Source: an uncultured Adlercreutzia sp. (GTDB lineage: Bacteria > Actinomycetota > Coriobacteriia > Coriobacteriales > Eggerthellaceae). From it: a stretch of 14,884 nucleotides of DNA. Made by a program: the position numbers and the translations under genes. Positions 1-8,400 of this stretch are shown here, piece after piece. Below the pieces are notes generated by a model. The model was not told the origin of the DNA. It ran no database searches and worked only from the letters and a program-made list of their open reading frames with translations. The first letter of the stretch is position 1; the number at the start of each line of letters is the position of its first letter. The stretch lies in the NCBI RefSeq assembly GCF_958431955.1, contig NZ_CAUASN010000050.1:1-14884 (forward strand), given 5' to 3'.

Positions 1-506
1 GGCTGCTGGGGGGCGACGGGGGCCTGGGGCTGCACCGGAGCGGCGTAGGGCTGGGCGCCGTAGGGCGCGGCGTAGGCGGCACTGGTCAGGGCCTGCTTGT
101 CCTTGTTGGCGAACACGGCCACGATGATGCACAGGATGAGGGAGATCCAGCCGGCGCCCAGGAAGGCGGCCACGGCGCCGACGATGTTCCACGTCATGAC
201 GCCCTTGAGCTTCTCGGGCTTGTTCGCGCCGCGCACGCCCATGATACCGGCGATGAGCACGAGGGCCAGGCACACGAACATCCAGAACACCAGGATGCCC
301 GCCACGCCGAGCAGGGCGTTGATGTCGCCCGTCTCGATGATGTAGCCGTCGTCGGTGTAGAAGTAGTCGTAGCCGGAGCCGTTGACGGCGGCGCCTCCGG
401 CGCCGAGGCCCATCCAAGCGATGAGGGTGCCGCAGATGCCGAGGGCAGCCAACACGATGTTGGCGATGCTCATGCCCTTGATGGCCTTGGCGTGGGTGGT
501 GTTCAT
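1..506 (-). CDS. Small multi-pass membrane protein with Pro/Ala-rich tail (partial, 3' end outside window)
   Basis: The first 168 residues are visible and the reading frame stays open to the window edge. The start is the ATG at 506-504. It is preceded by an AGGAG-type ribosome binding site (CAAGGAGAAG) about 7 bases upstream. Three hydrophobic segments are visible, at about residues 11-33, 64-91 and 104-132. An acidic, Tyr-rich loop (about 43-62) lies between the first two. The helices are followed by a low-complexity Ala/Tyr/Pro/Gln tail from about residue 142. This layout is common in small actinobacterial membrane proteins of unknown function, loosely like DUF4190-type proteins, but I do not recognise a specific family. 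It is transcribed away from the formate dehydrogenase operon, from its own promoter, and there is no functional link to it in the sequence. The existence of the gene is well supported; its function is unknown. Confidence 0.8.
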   Translation of the reverse strand, partial: MNTTHAKAIKGMSIANIVLAALGICGTLIAWMGLGAGGAAVNGSGYDYFYTDDGYIIETGDINALLGVAGILVFWMFVCLALVLIAGIMGVRGANKPEKLKGVMTWNIVGAVAAFLGAGWISLILCIIVAVFANKDKQALTSAAYAAPYGAQPYAAPVQPQAPVAPQQ

Positions 507-545
507 GATGCTTCTCCTTGGTCGGGGTCCATAGACAATGGAGAC

Positions 546-573
546 AGTATAGCCCTTAGAGGATGATCGGCAA
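546..573 (-). promoter_or_regulatory. Promoter of the small membrane protein gene
   Basis: On the minus strand a -35 box TTGCCG (573-568) and a -10 box TATACT (551-546) are separated by 16 bases. The predicted transcript would start near 539, leaving a leader of about 33 bases before the ATG at 506 that contains the ribosome binding site. The match is by eye to the sigma-70 consensus. Confidence 0.5.
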
Positions 574-579
574 GATCAT
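563..579. promoter_or_regulatory. Inverted repeat overlapping the -35 box, possible operator
   Basis: The palindrome ATGATC-GGCAA-GATCAT has perfect 6-bp arms and a 5-bp centre. It covers the -35 box of the leftward promoter in the divergent region between the membrane protein gene and the formate dehydrogenase operon, so a bound regulator could affect either direction. No regulator is identified. Confidence 0.3.
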
Positions 580-702
580 GTTTGGCTTGTAGACGGTTTG
601 TTTATAAGCCTTGCCGACTCCGCTCGTCGGGGGGAAACCGTTCGGAAACATTGCGGCGGCCGCGCGGCTGCTACACTGACGCAAATCTACCCCAAAACAG
701 GG

Positions 703-723
703 TGCCCGGGCGGGAAGTGCTCG
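703..723 (+). promoter_or_regulatory. GC-rich hairpin in the presumed leader of the formate dehydrogenase operon
   Basis: CCCGGGC (703-709) can pair with GCTCGGG (717-723), with one G-T wobble, around a 7-base loop. The hairpin ends 49 bases before the chosen start at 773. It has no following T-run, so it is not a terminator. I looked for a molybdenum-cofactor riboswitch here and could not recognise one. In this GC-rich DNA the stem may be chance. Confidence 0.2.
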
Positions 724-772
724 GGGGCCGCGCGGGCGGATGACGAGAAGAGCAAGAAGGGAAAGAGTGCCT

Positions 773-2608
773 ATGAACCGACTCTCCATAGAGGCGCGGG
801 CGGTGCACGATCGGCCGCTGCAGGCGTTTCTGGATCGCTTCGGCCGCCGTCTCGCGGCAACCCCGCCGGGTACGTGCCCGGTGGCGGTGACGACGACGCT
901 GCTGGAATGCGCCGCCTCCCAGACCTGCGGCAAGTGCGTGCCGTGCCGCGACGGTCTTCCCCAGGCGGCCGTCCTGGCGCGCCGGGTGTTGGACTGCCGC
1001 GCCACCGACGAGGATCTGGCGCGCCTGCACGCCCTGGCCGAGCTGGCCCGCGAGGGCTCGGACTGCGCCATCGGCTGGGAGGCCGGCGAGGCGCTCCTTG
1101 CGGCGCTCTCCGAGTTTTCCGACGAGTTCACCTCTCATGTGGAGCGCCGCCGCTGCGTGGCGGGCGTGGGCCAGTCGGTTCCCTGCGAGACCGACTGCCC
1201 AGCCCATGTGAACGTGCCGGGGTACTTGGCGCTGGCCGGCTCCGGCGACTGCGCGGGGGCGGTGGCCCTCATCCGCAAGGACAACCCGTTCCCCACGGCC
1301 TGCGCCTTCGTGTGCGAGCATCCCTGCGAGACCCGCTGCCGCCGCACCCTGGTGGATGCGCCGTTGAACATTCGCGGCATCAAGCGCTACGCGGTGGACC
1401 ACGCGCCGGCCGACAAGGTGGCCGTGCCCGAGGCGCTGCCCGCGAGCGGCCGCCGCATCGCCGTGGTGGGCGCGGGCCCCTCGGGGCTTACCTGCGCCTA
1501 CTATGCGGCGCTCATGGGGCACGAGGTGCACGTGTACGAGAGCCGCTCCCGGCTCGGCGGCATGATGCGCTTCGGCATTCCCTCCTATCGCTTCCCGCGC
1601 GAGCGCCTCGATGAGGACATCGCGGCCATCCTGTCGGCCGGCGACATCACCGTGCACGCGGGCGAGGCTGTGGACGCGGCGGCCCTGGAGCACCTGGCCG
1701 CCGAGTTCGACGCCCTGTACGTGGCCGCCGGGGCCCACGGCGCGAAGGCGCTGGGCCTTGAGGGCGAAGACGCTGCGGGCGTGCTCTCGGCGGTGGAGCT
1801 GCTCGGCGCCATCGGCGAGGGAGACATTCCCGACTTCAGCGGCAAGCGCGTGGTGGTGGTCGGCGGCGGCAACGTGGCCATGGACTGCGCCCGCACGGCC
1901 GTGCGCTGCGGCGGCGAGGTGACGGTGGTGTACCGCCGGCGCCTGGAGGACATGACGGCCCTGCCCGCCGAGGTGGAGGCCGCCATCGCCGAGGGCGTGG
2001 AGATGCTGACGCTTGAGGCCCCCGTGCGCCTCGAGGTGAACGCCGAGGGCGCCGTGTGCGCGCTTGTGACCCAGCCGCAGATGGTGGGCCCGGTGCGCGG
2101 CGGGCGTCCCGCGCCGGTGCCGGCATCCAAGCCCGAGCGCGTCATCGGCGCTGATGTGGTGCTCGTGGCCGTGGGCCAGGGCATCGTGAGCGATCCCTTC
2201 GAGGCCTTCGGCATGACCGCCGAGCGCGGGCGCCTGGTGGCCGACGGCTTCCTTGCGGCCGAGAGCTTCTCCAACGTGTTCGCTGGCGGCGACTGCCAGA
2301 CCGGCCCGGCCACCGTCATCCGCGCCATTGCGGCGGGGAAGGTGGCGGCCCGCAACATCGATGCCTACCTGGGCTACCACCATACCCTCGACTGCGGAGT
2401 GGAGGTGCCGGTCGCGGCGCCGAACGATAGGGTGCCCACCGGGCGCGTGGCCCTGGCCGAGCGTCCGGCCCGCGAGCGGGCGCGCGACTTCGACGGGTGC
2501 GAGGAGACCATGACACACGAGGAGGCCGTGCAGGAGTGCGGCCGCTGCCTACGCTGCGACGCGTTCGGGTGCGGCAGCATGGAAGGGGGCAGGGTCCAGT
2601 ATGCCTAA
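773..2608 (+). CDS. fdhB: NAD(P)H-linked FAD/Fe-S subunit of formate dehydrogenase (NuoF-type 4Fe-4S domain fused to GltD-like oxidoreductase)
   Basis: This 611-residue protein should pass electrons between NAD(P)(H) and the catalytic formate dehydrogenase subunit encoded next. Residues 45-100 resemble the C-terminal iron-sulfur domain of NuoF: Cys52, Cys55 and Cys58 in a CGKCVPCRDG motif, plus Cys98. Residues about 128-210 form the N-terminal Fe-S domain of the GltD family, with Cys138, Cys142, Cys177, Cys181, Cys185 and Cys189 as possible ligands. The FAD-binding GAGPSG is at 233-238. A second dinucleotide fold has GGGNVAMD at 364-371, followed by VVYRRR; the arginines suggest NADPH rather than NADH. 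The C-terminus adds a Cys589/592/595/600 cluster. The same domain order occurs in the beta subunit of acetogen NADP-dependent formate dehydrogenases. The start at 773 is preferred because purine-rich AAGGGAAAGAG lies upstream; an in-frame ATG at 740 would add 11 basic residues. The stop overlaps the next start by 8 bases, implying coupled translation. Confidence 0.88.
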   Translation: MNRLSIEARAVHDRPLQAFLDRFGRRLAATPPGTCPVAVTTTLLECAASQTCGKCVPCRDGLPQAAVLARRVLDCRATDEDLARLHALAELAREGSDCAIGWEAGEALLAALSEFSDEFTSHVERRRCVAGVGQSVPCETDCPAHVNVPGYLALAGSGDCAGAVALIRKDNPFPTACAFVCEHPCETRCRRTLVDAPLNIRGIKRYAVDHAPADKVAVPEALPASGRRIAVVGAGPSGLTCAYYAALMGHEVHVYESRSRLGGMMRFGIPSYRFPRERLDEDIAAILSAGDITVHAGEAVDAAALEHLAAEFDALYVAAGAHGAKALGLEGEDAAGVLSAVELLGAIGEGDIPDFSGKRVVVVGGGNVAMDCARTAVRCGGEVTVVYRRRLEDMTALPAEVEAAIAEGVEMLTLEAPVRLEVNAEGAVCALVTQPQMVGPVRGGRPAPVPASKPERVIGADVVLVAVGQGIVSDPFEAFGMTAERGRLVADGFLAAESFSNVFAGGDCQTGPATVIRAIAAGKVAARNIDAYLGYHHTLDCGVEVPVAAPNDRVPTGRVALAERPARERARDFDGCEETMTHEEAVQECGRCLRCDAFGCGSMEGGRVQYA

Positions 2609-5309
2609 CATCATCATCGACGGCCGCGAGGTGGCGGCCGAGCAGGGAACGACCCTGGTGGAGGCCGCCCGCGTGGTCGGTATCGCCGTGCCCACCCTGT
2701 GCTACCTGAAGGACGTGAGCGCCGTCGGCTCGTGCCGCGTGTGCGTGGTGGAGGTGGAAGGCGAGCCCGACCTGGTGCCCGCCTGCAAGACGCCCGTGCG
2801 CGAGGGCATGGTCGTGCGCACCGATACCCCGCGGGTGGATGCCGCCCGGCGCCTCGCGCTTGACCTCATCATCTCCAACCACGGGCTGAACTCCACGAAC
2901 TTCTGCTTCAGCTGCCTGAAGAACGGCGACTGCGAGCTGCAGGACCTCTGCCGTACGCTGGGAGTGGAGGCCCCGAGCTTCCCCGCGCCCGAGAAGGACG
3001 CGCCGGTTTTGGACGACAACCCGTTTCTGCGCTTCGACGCGCGGCTGTGCATCGGCTGCCAGCGCTGCGTGGGCGCCTGCAACAACCAGGCCCGCAACCA
3101 CACGCTCACCACGGCCAAGCGCGGCCTGCGCACGGCCATCGACGCGCCCTTCGGCCCCGACTGGCGCGCCACCGACTGCGAGAGCTGCGGCTGCTGCGCG
3201 GCGGCCTGCCCCACGGGCGCCATCGTGGAGAAGCGCCGCGCCGACTACCGCTCCTGGGAAGTGGGCTACGTGCGCACCACCTGCCCCCACTGCGCCACGG
3301 GCTGCCAGTACGACCTGGTGGTGAAGGACGGGCGCATCGTGGACACCCGGGCCGCCGACGGCCCTTCCAACCGCGGCCGTCTGTGCGTGAAGGGCCGCTC
3401 GGGCAGCTTCGACTTCGTGCAGTCGCCCGACCGCCTGACGACGCCTCTGGTGCGCAACCGCGCCACCGGCGAGCTGGAGCCGGCGACGTGGGAAGCGGCC
3501 CTCGATTATGTGGCCGAGAACTTCAAGCGCATTATCGGCGAGACCGGCCCCGACTCGGTGGCCGCCTTCGCCTGCTCGCGCTCGGCCAACGAGGACATCT
3601 ACCTGCTGCAGAAGATGGCGCGTGCGGCCTTCGGCACGAACAACGTGGACAACTGCGCCCGCGTGTGCCATGCGCCCACGGTGGCGGGCCTGGCCATCAC
3701 GCTCGGCTCCGGCGCCATGACCAACACCATTGCCGACATCACCGACACCCCCGACGTCATCATGATGGTGGGATCGAACATCGAGGAGGCTCACCCGGTC
3801 ATCGGCATGCAGGTGCGCGCGGCGGTGGAGCGCGGCAGCAAGCTCATCGTGGTGGACCCGCGCGACATCCGCATCGCCGAGCGCGCCGACATCCACCTGA
3901 AGCTGCGCCCCGGCACCAACGTGGCCTTCGCCAACGGCTTCGCCCGGGCGCTCATCCACGCCGGCCTGGCCGACAAGGCGTTCATCGAGGAGCGCACCGA
4001 GGGCTTCGACGCCTTCGCGGCCATGGTGGAAAGCTACACGCCGGAGCGGGTGGCCGAGATCTGCCACATCGACGCCGACGACTTGGTGGCGGCCGCCGAG
4101 CTGTACGGCCGGGCCGACCGCGCGCCCATCATCTACTGCCTCGGCGTGACTGAGCACTCCACGGGCACCGAGGGCGTTATGTCGCTTTCCAACATCGCCA
4201 TGTGCGCCGGCAAGCTGGGCCGCCCCGGCTGCGGCGTGAACCCCATCCGCGGCCAGAACAACGTGCAGGGCGCCTGCGATATGGGCGCCACCCCGGCTGA
4301 CTTCCCCGGCTACCAGAAGGTGGCCAACCCCGAGGTGCGCGCGAAGTTCGAGAACGCCTGGGGCGTGAGCCTGCCCACCGAGCCCGGCCTTATGGCCACC
4401 GAGTGCTTCGGGGCCATGAAGGACGGCCGCATCCGGGGCCTGTTCATCTTCGGCGAGGATCCGGTGCGCACCGACGCCGACACGAACCACGTGCTGTCGG
4501 CTCTGCGCTCGCTCGACTTCCTCGTGGTGGACGACCTGTTCCTCACCGAGACGGCCGCGCTCGCCGACGTGGTGCTGCCCGGGCGCAGCTACGCCGAGAA
4601 GGAGGGCACCTTCACCAATACCGAGCGACGCGTGCAGCGCATCCGCCCGGCGGTGGAGATCGAGGGCACCCGCCCCGACACCTGGATCTTCACCGGGATC
4701 ATGAACCGCATGGGTTACGCCCAGCCGCACTTGACCGCCGCCGAGATCATGGACGAGGTGGCGAGCCTCACCCCCAGCTACGGCGGCATCAGCCACGCGC
4801 GCCTCGATGGCGCCGAGGTGGCCGGGGGCGGGCTGCAGTGGCCCTGCCCCACGCCGGATTCGCCGGGCACGCCCATCATGCACGTGGGCGGCTTCACCCG
4901 GGGCCTCGGCAAGTTCTCGGATGCGGAGTACCGCGCCTCCGACGAGCTGCCCTGCGAGGAATTCCCCTTCGTGCTGATGACCGGCCGCGTGCTGCACCAC
5001 TACAACGCCTGCGCCATGACGAGCCGCACCGAGGGCCTGAACGCCATCGGCGACAGCTCGTTTATCGAGCTGAACGACGCGGATGCGGCTGCTCTCGGCG
5101 TGGCCGACGGCGATGCGGTGCGCGTGACGAGCCGCCGCGGCGAGATCACCACCACGGCGCGCGTGTCGGCGAAGACCTCGCCCGGCGAGACGTGGATGCC
5201 CTTCCACTTCCAGGACGGCAACGCCAACTGGCTCACCAACGCGGCCTTGGACGACGTGTGCAAGGTGCCCGAGTACAAGGTGTGCGCCGTGGCCGTGAGC
5301 CGCGCCTAG
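2601..5309 (+). CDS. fdhA: Formate dehydrogenase catalytic subunit, cytoplasmic, Cys-type, Mo/W-bisPGD
   Basis: This 902-residue protein is predicted to interconvert formate and CO2 at a Mo- or W-bis-pyranopterin site in the cytoplasm; it has no signal peptide. Domains in order: a [2Fe-2S] domain (Cys34, 45, 48, 62); a His94/Cys102/Cys105/Cys111 cluster; a two-cluster ferredoxin domain (Cys150/153/156/160 and Cys193/196/199/203); the molybdopterin-proximal cluster (Cys228, 231, 235, 262) with Lys264 in LCVKG; the catalytic domain; and a C-terminal cofactor-binding domain with a PFHF motif, LTN and PEYK. The active site is intact: ARVCH places Cys356 at the Sec/Cys position, with His357 next to it, and the conserved Arg is Arg550 in PIRGQNNVQG. 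Length and cysteine position match acetogen NADP-dependent enzymes. The Fe-S arrangement also resembles NuoG-type subunits, but the ARVCH motif and intact catalytic domain favour formate dehydrogenase. With the upstream subunit it should form a soluble NADP-linked enzyme. Confidence 0.92.
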   Translation: MPNIIIDGREVAAEQGTTLVEAARVVGIAVPTLCYLKDVSAVGSCRVCVVEVEGEPDLVPACKTPVREGMVVRTDTPRVDAARRLALDLIISNHGLNSTNFCFSCLKNGDCELQDLCRTLGVEAPSFPAPEKDAPVLDDNPFLRFDARLCIGCQRCVGACNNQARNHTLTTAKRGLRTAIDAPFGPDWRATDCESCGCCAAACPTGAIVEKRRADYRSWEVGYVRTTCPHCATGCQYDLVVKDGRIVDTRAADGPSNRGRLCVKGRSGSFDFVQSPDRLTTPLVRNRATGELEPATWEAALDYVAENFKRIIGETGPDSVAAFACSRSANEDIYLLQKMARAAFGTNNVDNCARVCHAPTVAGLAITLGSGAMTNTIADITDTPDVIMMVGSNIEEAHPVIGMQVRAAVERGSKLIVVDPRDIRIAERADIHLKLRPGTNVAFANGFARALIHAGLADKAFIEERTEGFDAFAAMVESYTPERVAEICHIDADDLVAAAELYGRADRAPIIYCLGVTEHSTGTEGVMSLSNIAMCAGKLGRPGCGVNPIRGQNNVQGACDMGATPADFPGYQKVANPEVRAKFENAWGVSLPTEPGLMATECFGAMKDGRIRGLFIFGEDPVRTDADTNHVLSALRSLDFLVVDDLFLTETAALADVVLPGRSYAEKEGTFTNTERRVQRIRPAVEIEGTRPDTWIFTGIMNRMGYAQPHLTAAEIMDEVASLTPSYGGISHARLDGAEVAGGGLQWPCPTPDSPGTPIMHVGGFTRGLGKFSDAEYRASDELPCEEFPFVLMTGRVLHHYNACAMTSRTEGLNAIGDSSFIELNDADAAALGVADGDAVRVTSRRGEITTTARVSAKTSPGETWMPFHFQDGNANWLTNAALDDVCKVPEYKVCAVAVSRA

Positions 5310-5392
5310 CGAGGTCCGTGAAGCTGACAAACCACCTCATCAAAGGCGGTTTGGGCGGCTTGAACGTGGACAATTTATGGGGATGGGCCCCG

Positions 5393-5427
5393 CGGCCCCC
5401 GGAACGGATGGTTCCGGGGGCCGTTTT
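5393..5427 (+). terminator. Rho-independent terminator after the formate dehydrogenase operon
   Basis: A perfect 13-bp stem, CGGCCCCCGGAAC (5393-5405) with GTTCCGGGGGCCG (5411-5423), has a GGATG loop and is followed by TTTT. It sits 83 bases after the fdhA stop and separates this operon from the next unit. Confidence 0.9.
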
Positions 5428-5465
5428 CGTTACCGATATGTGAAAATGCAACCAAAGAGACTGGG

Positions 5466-5473
5466 TGTTAACA
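5466..5473. promoter_or_regulatory. TGTTAACA palindrome upstream of the FdnG-like gene
   Basis: A perfect 8-bp palindrome lies 26 bases before the ATG at 5499, in the 71-base gap after the terminator. That gap must contain the promoter of this unit unless terminator readthrough supplies transcription. I could not place convincing -35 and -10 boxes. An AGGAG at 5484-5488 supports the start at 5499. The palindrome may be an operator or chance. Confidence 0.25.
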
Positions 5474-5498
5474 AGCATAACCGAGGAGATCGTTACCT

Positions 5499-8400
5499 AT
5501 GGAACTTACGCGGAGAAGCTTCCTCGCCGCCGGGCTCGCGGCGGCGGGCGCGGCGGCCGTCGCCTCGCCCGGGAGGGCATGGGCCGACGATGAGGCGGCG
5601 GGGGAGGACACCGAGGCGGCCGCCGAGGGCGCCGCCGACGAGCGCATCGCCGTGTGCGAGGGGTGCCCGCTCGGCTGCACGGCCCTCGTCGCCTGCGAGG
5701 ACGGCGAGCCTGTGGCTGTGGCAGGCGATTCTTCCAACCCGCTGTCCGAAGGCAGGCTGTGCGCCCGGGGCCAGCAGATGCTGGGGACGCGCCGGGAGCG
5801 CGCCGCCGAGGGCGGGGAGGTGATCGACAACCCGCGCCGGCTGGCCTCGCCCCGGGTGCGCCGCGGAGGATCCGACGCGTGGGAGGACATCTCGTGGGAC
5901 ATGGCCCTCTCCGAGATCGCGTCGCTGGTGAAGAAGACCCGCGACGAGAGCTTCGTGGAATACGACGGCGAGGTGCCCGTCATGCGGACCGAGGCCATCG
6001 GCAGCTTCGGCGGCGCCGAGCTGCTCGTGGAGGAGCAGTACCTGCTCATGAAGGCCCTGCGCAGCTGGGGCGTCGTGAACCTGGACAGCGAGGCGGCCGG
6101 CGGCCGGCGCGTCTTCGCCGAGGGGGCGGCCGCCACGCTGGGCATGGAGGCTCCCGACGGGCTGGCCAGCGACGCGGCCCTGTCGCAGGTCATTCTCACG
6201 GTGGGCGCCGACATCGCGGCCTCCCAGCCGCTGTGGCTGCGCTGGATCGAGCGCGCGCGGGAGGCGGGGGCTCGCTGGATCGTGGTCGATCCGCTGCGCA
6301 CGCGCACGGCCGAGATGGCCGATGTGCACCTGGCCATCCGCCCCGGCACCGACATCGCCTTCTTCGGGGGGCTGGTGAACTACCTCATGGCCAACGACCT
6401 GTGGCAGCCCGAGTACGTGCTGAACTACACGAGCGCCTCCTACCTCATGGCCGACGACTTCGGCTTCGATGCGGCGACGGGCCAGTTCTCCGGATGGGAC
6501 CCGTTCACGGGCTCCTACGACCGGGCGAGCTGGGGATGGCAGACCGACGGCGAGGAGACGTGGAACATGCGCTACGAGGGCGAGTTCGCCTGGGTGCGCG
6601 GCGAGGGTGTTCCCGTGTGGGCCATCCCCTCCACGCCGAAGCCGGTGCGTGACATCACCCTGCAGCACCCCTCGTGCGTCTGGACTCAGATGGCGGCGTT
6701 CTACGGCCGCTACGATCTGGACACCGTGAGCGCGGTGTGCGGCGTGGACCGCGGAGCGCTGGAGGAAGTGTACGCCGCCCTCGGCGCCACGAGCGCGGCC
6801 GACGGCGCGGCGAAGATCGTCGCCGGGCCGGGTCTCGTCCAGCACGGCACGGGTGCCCAGGCCGCACGCGCGGCCTGCATGGCCCAGCTGCTGCTCGGCA
6901 ACGTGGGCGTGCCCGGCGGCGGCATCTGCTACGCCGGGGGCTGCGCCGGCGAGGCGGCGGCCGATGCTGTGGGCCTGCGGCCCGACCGGCTGCCCGGCTC
7001 CATGGCCTGGCCCACCGCCGACGAGCCGACGCTCCAGGCGTGGCTCGAGGCTCAGGTGGCCTCGGCGGGCACCCATGCCCAGGATCCGAAGCGGATCGTC
7101 TCGGTGCTGCGAGAATGGTGGGGCGACGCGGCCGCCTACGACAACGACTACGGCTACGACTGGCTTCCCAAGCGGGCCTCGGCCGACGGGGACGGGCTGT
7201 TCGCGGCCATCGCCGACGGCACGGTGCGCGGATGCTTCTCGTGGAGCGCCGACCTGCTGGCCGCAGCCCCTGGTGGTTTCGGGGCCGAGGCGCTCGGCAA
7301 TTTGGAATGGCTCGTGGCCGTGGACGCCCTGGAGGGCGACGCTCCCTCCTTCTGGAACGCTCCCGGCGCCGATGCGGCGTCCGTCGGGACGACGGTGTAC
7401 CTGCTGCCGGCGGCCGTCGGGCCGGAGAAGGCGGGGATGCGGGCGAGCGGGCGCCTGATGCAGCATGTCGGGGCGGCCCTCGCGCCCTTCGGCGATGCCC
7501 GCGCCCCCCTCGACATCATCGGCGAGCTGTGGCGACACGTGCACAACCTCTACGACACGAAGGGCGGCATGGCGAGCGCGCCCATCCTGAACGCGAAGTG
7601 GGACTACGTCGCCGACGACGCGGTGGTGCCCGAGCGCGTGGCCTGGGCCCTCAACGGGTACCTGACCGAGGAGGCCGACTTCGACGCCGCCTCGGTGAAG
7701 CTTGTGGAGGGGCCCGACGGCTTGAAGGCTGACGGGTCGACGGCCTGCGCGGTGCCCTCCTTCGCCGGTTGCTGGAACGCCCTGGCATCGCTCGGCGACG
7801 CCTCCGGCCAGCCCGCGGGGCGCCGAGACGCGACGGACGAGAGCGGCCTGGGGCTGTTCTCCCAGTGGGGCTTCACCTGGCCGGGCAACGTGCGCGTGCG
7901 CGGCAACCGGGCCAGCGCCAACTTGGCGGGGCAGCCCTGGGCTGCGGGCCGCGACCTTCTGCACTGGGACGGCCAGAGCTGGGTGCTCGTCGACGCTGCC
8001 GACTTCGCCGCCCTGCGCGAGGGCCGCTGGATCGAGCCGGACAACCGCGCCTTTCCGGCGGTGTGGGAGGAGGTGGGCCTCCTGGCGTGCGACCGTTTGG
8101 GCGACGGGGCCCTTCCCGAGCACTACGAGGCCCTGGAAGCGCCGCTGAACAACCGCTTGAACGGCTCCTATGCCGCACCGACCCTCATGGCCGCCGCCTC
8201 GCGCGCCCTCGCCTTGGCGTCGGCGGGAGAGGGCGGGGACGCCGGAGGAGTCGACGCGGCGGTGCAGGAGGCATTGGCGCCGGATTATCGCAACATCGAG
8301 GCCGACCGCGAGGCGCATCCCATCTGCGCGGTGGTGAACACCGGCCGGGGTCAGACGGCCCGACGGCGCGCGCTCGTCGCAGCAGCGGCGGCCTTCGAGC

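Noticed and set aside
740..772. Upstream ATG for the FAD/Fe-S subunit at 740
   Set aside because: It adds 11 very basic residues and has no clear ribosome binding site; the ATG at 773 follows a purine-rich AAGGGAAAGAG stretch.
2316..5330. A 1004-residue minus-strand reading frame opposite the formate dehydrogenase genes
   Set aside because: It is rich in His, Ala, Gly and Arg with no recognisable domain, as expected for the antisense frame of a GC-rich gene; the plus strand encodes a clearly conserved enzyme.
6102..6107. A possible in-frame UGA selenocysteine codon in the FdnG-like gene
   Set aside because: The codon at the aligned position is GGC (Gly), followed by CGG (Arg); no TGA is present.
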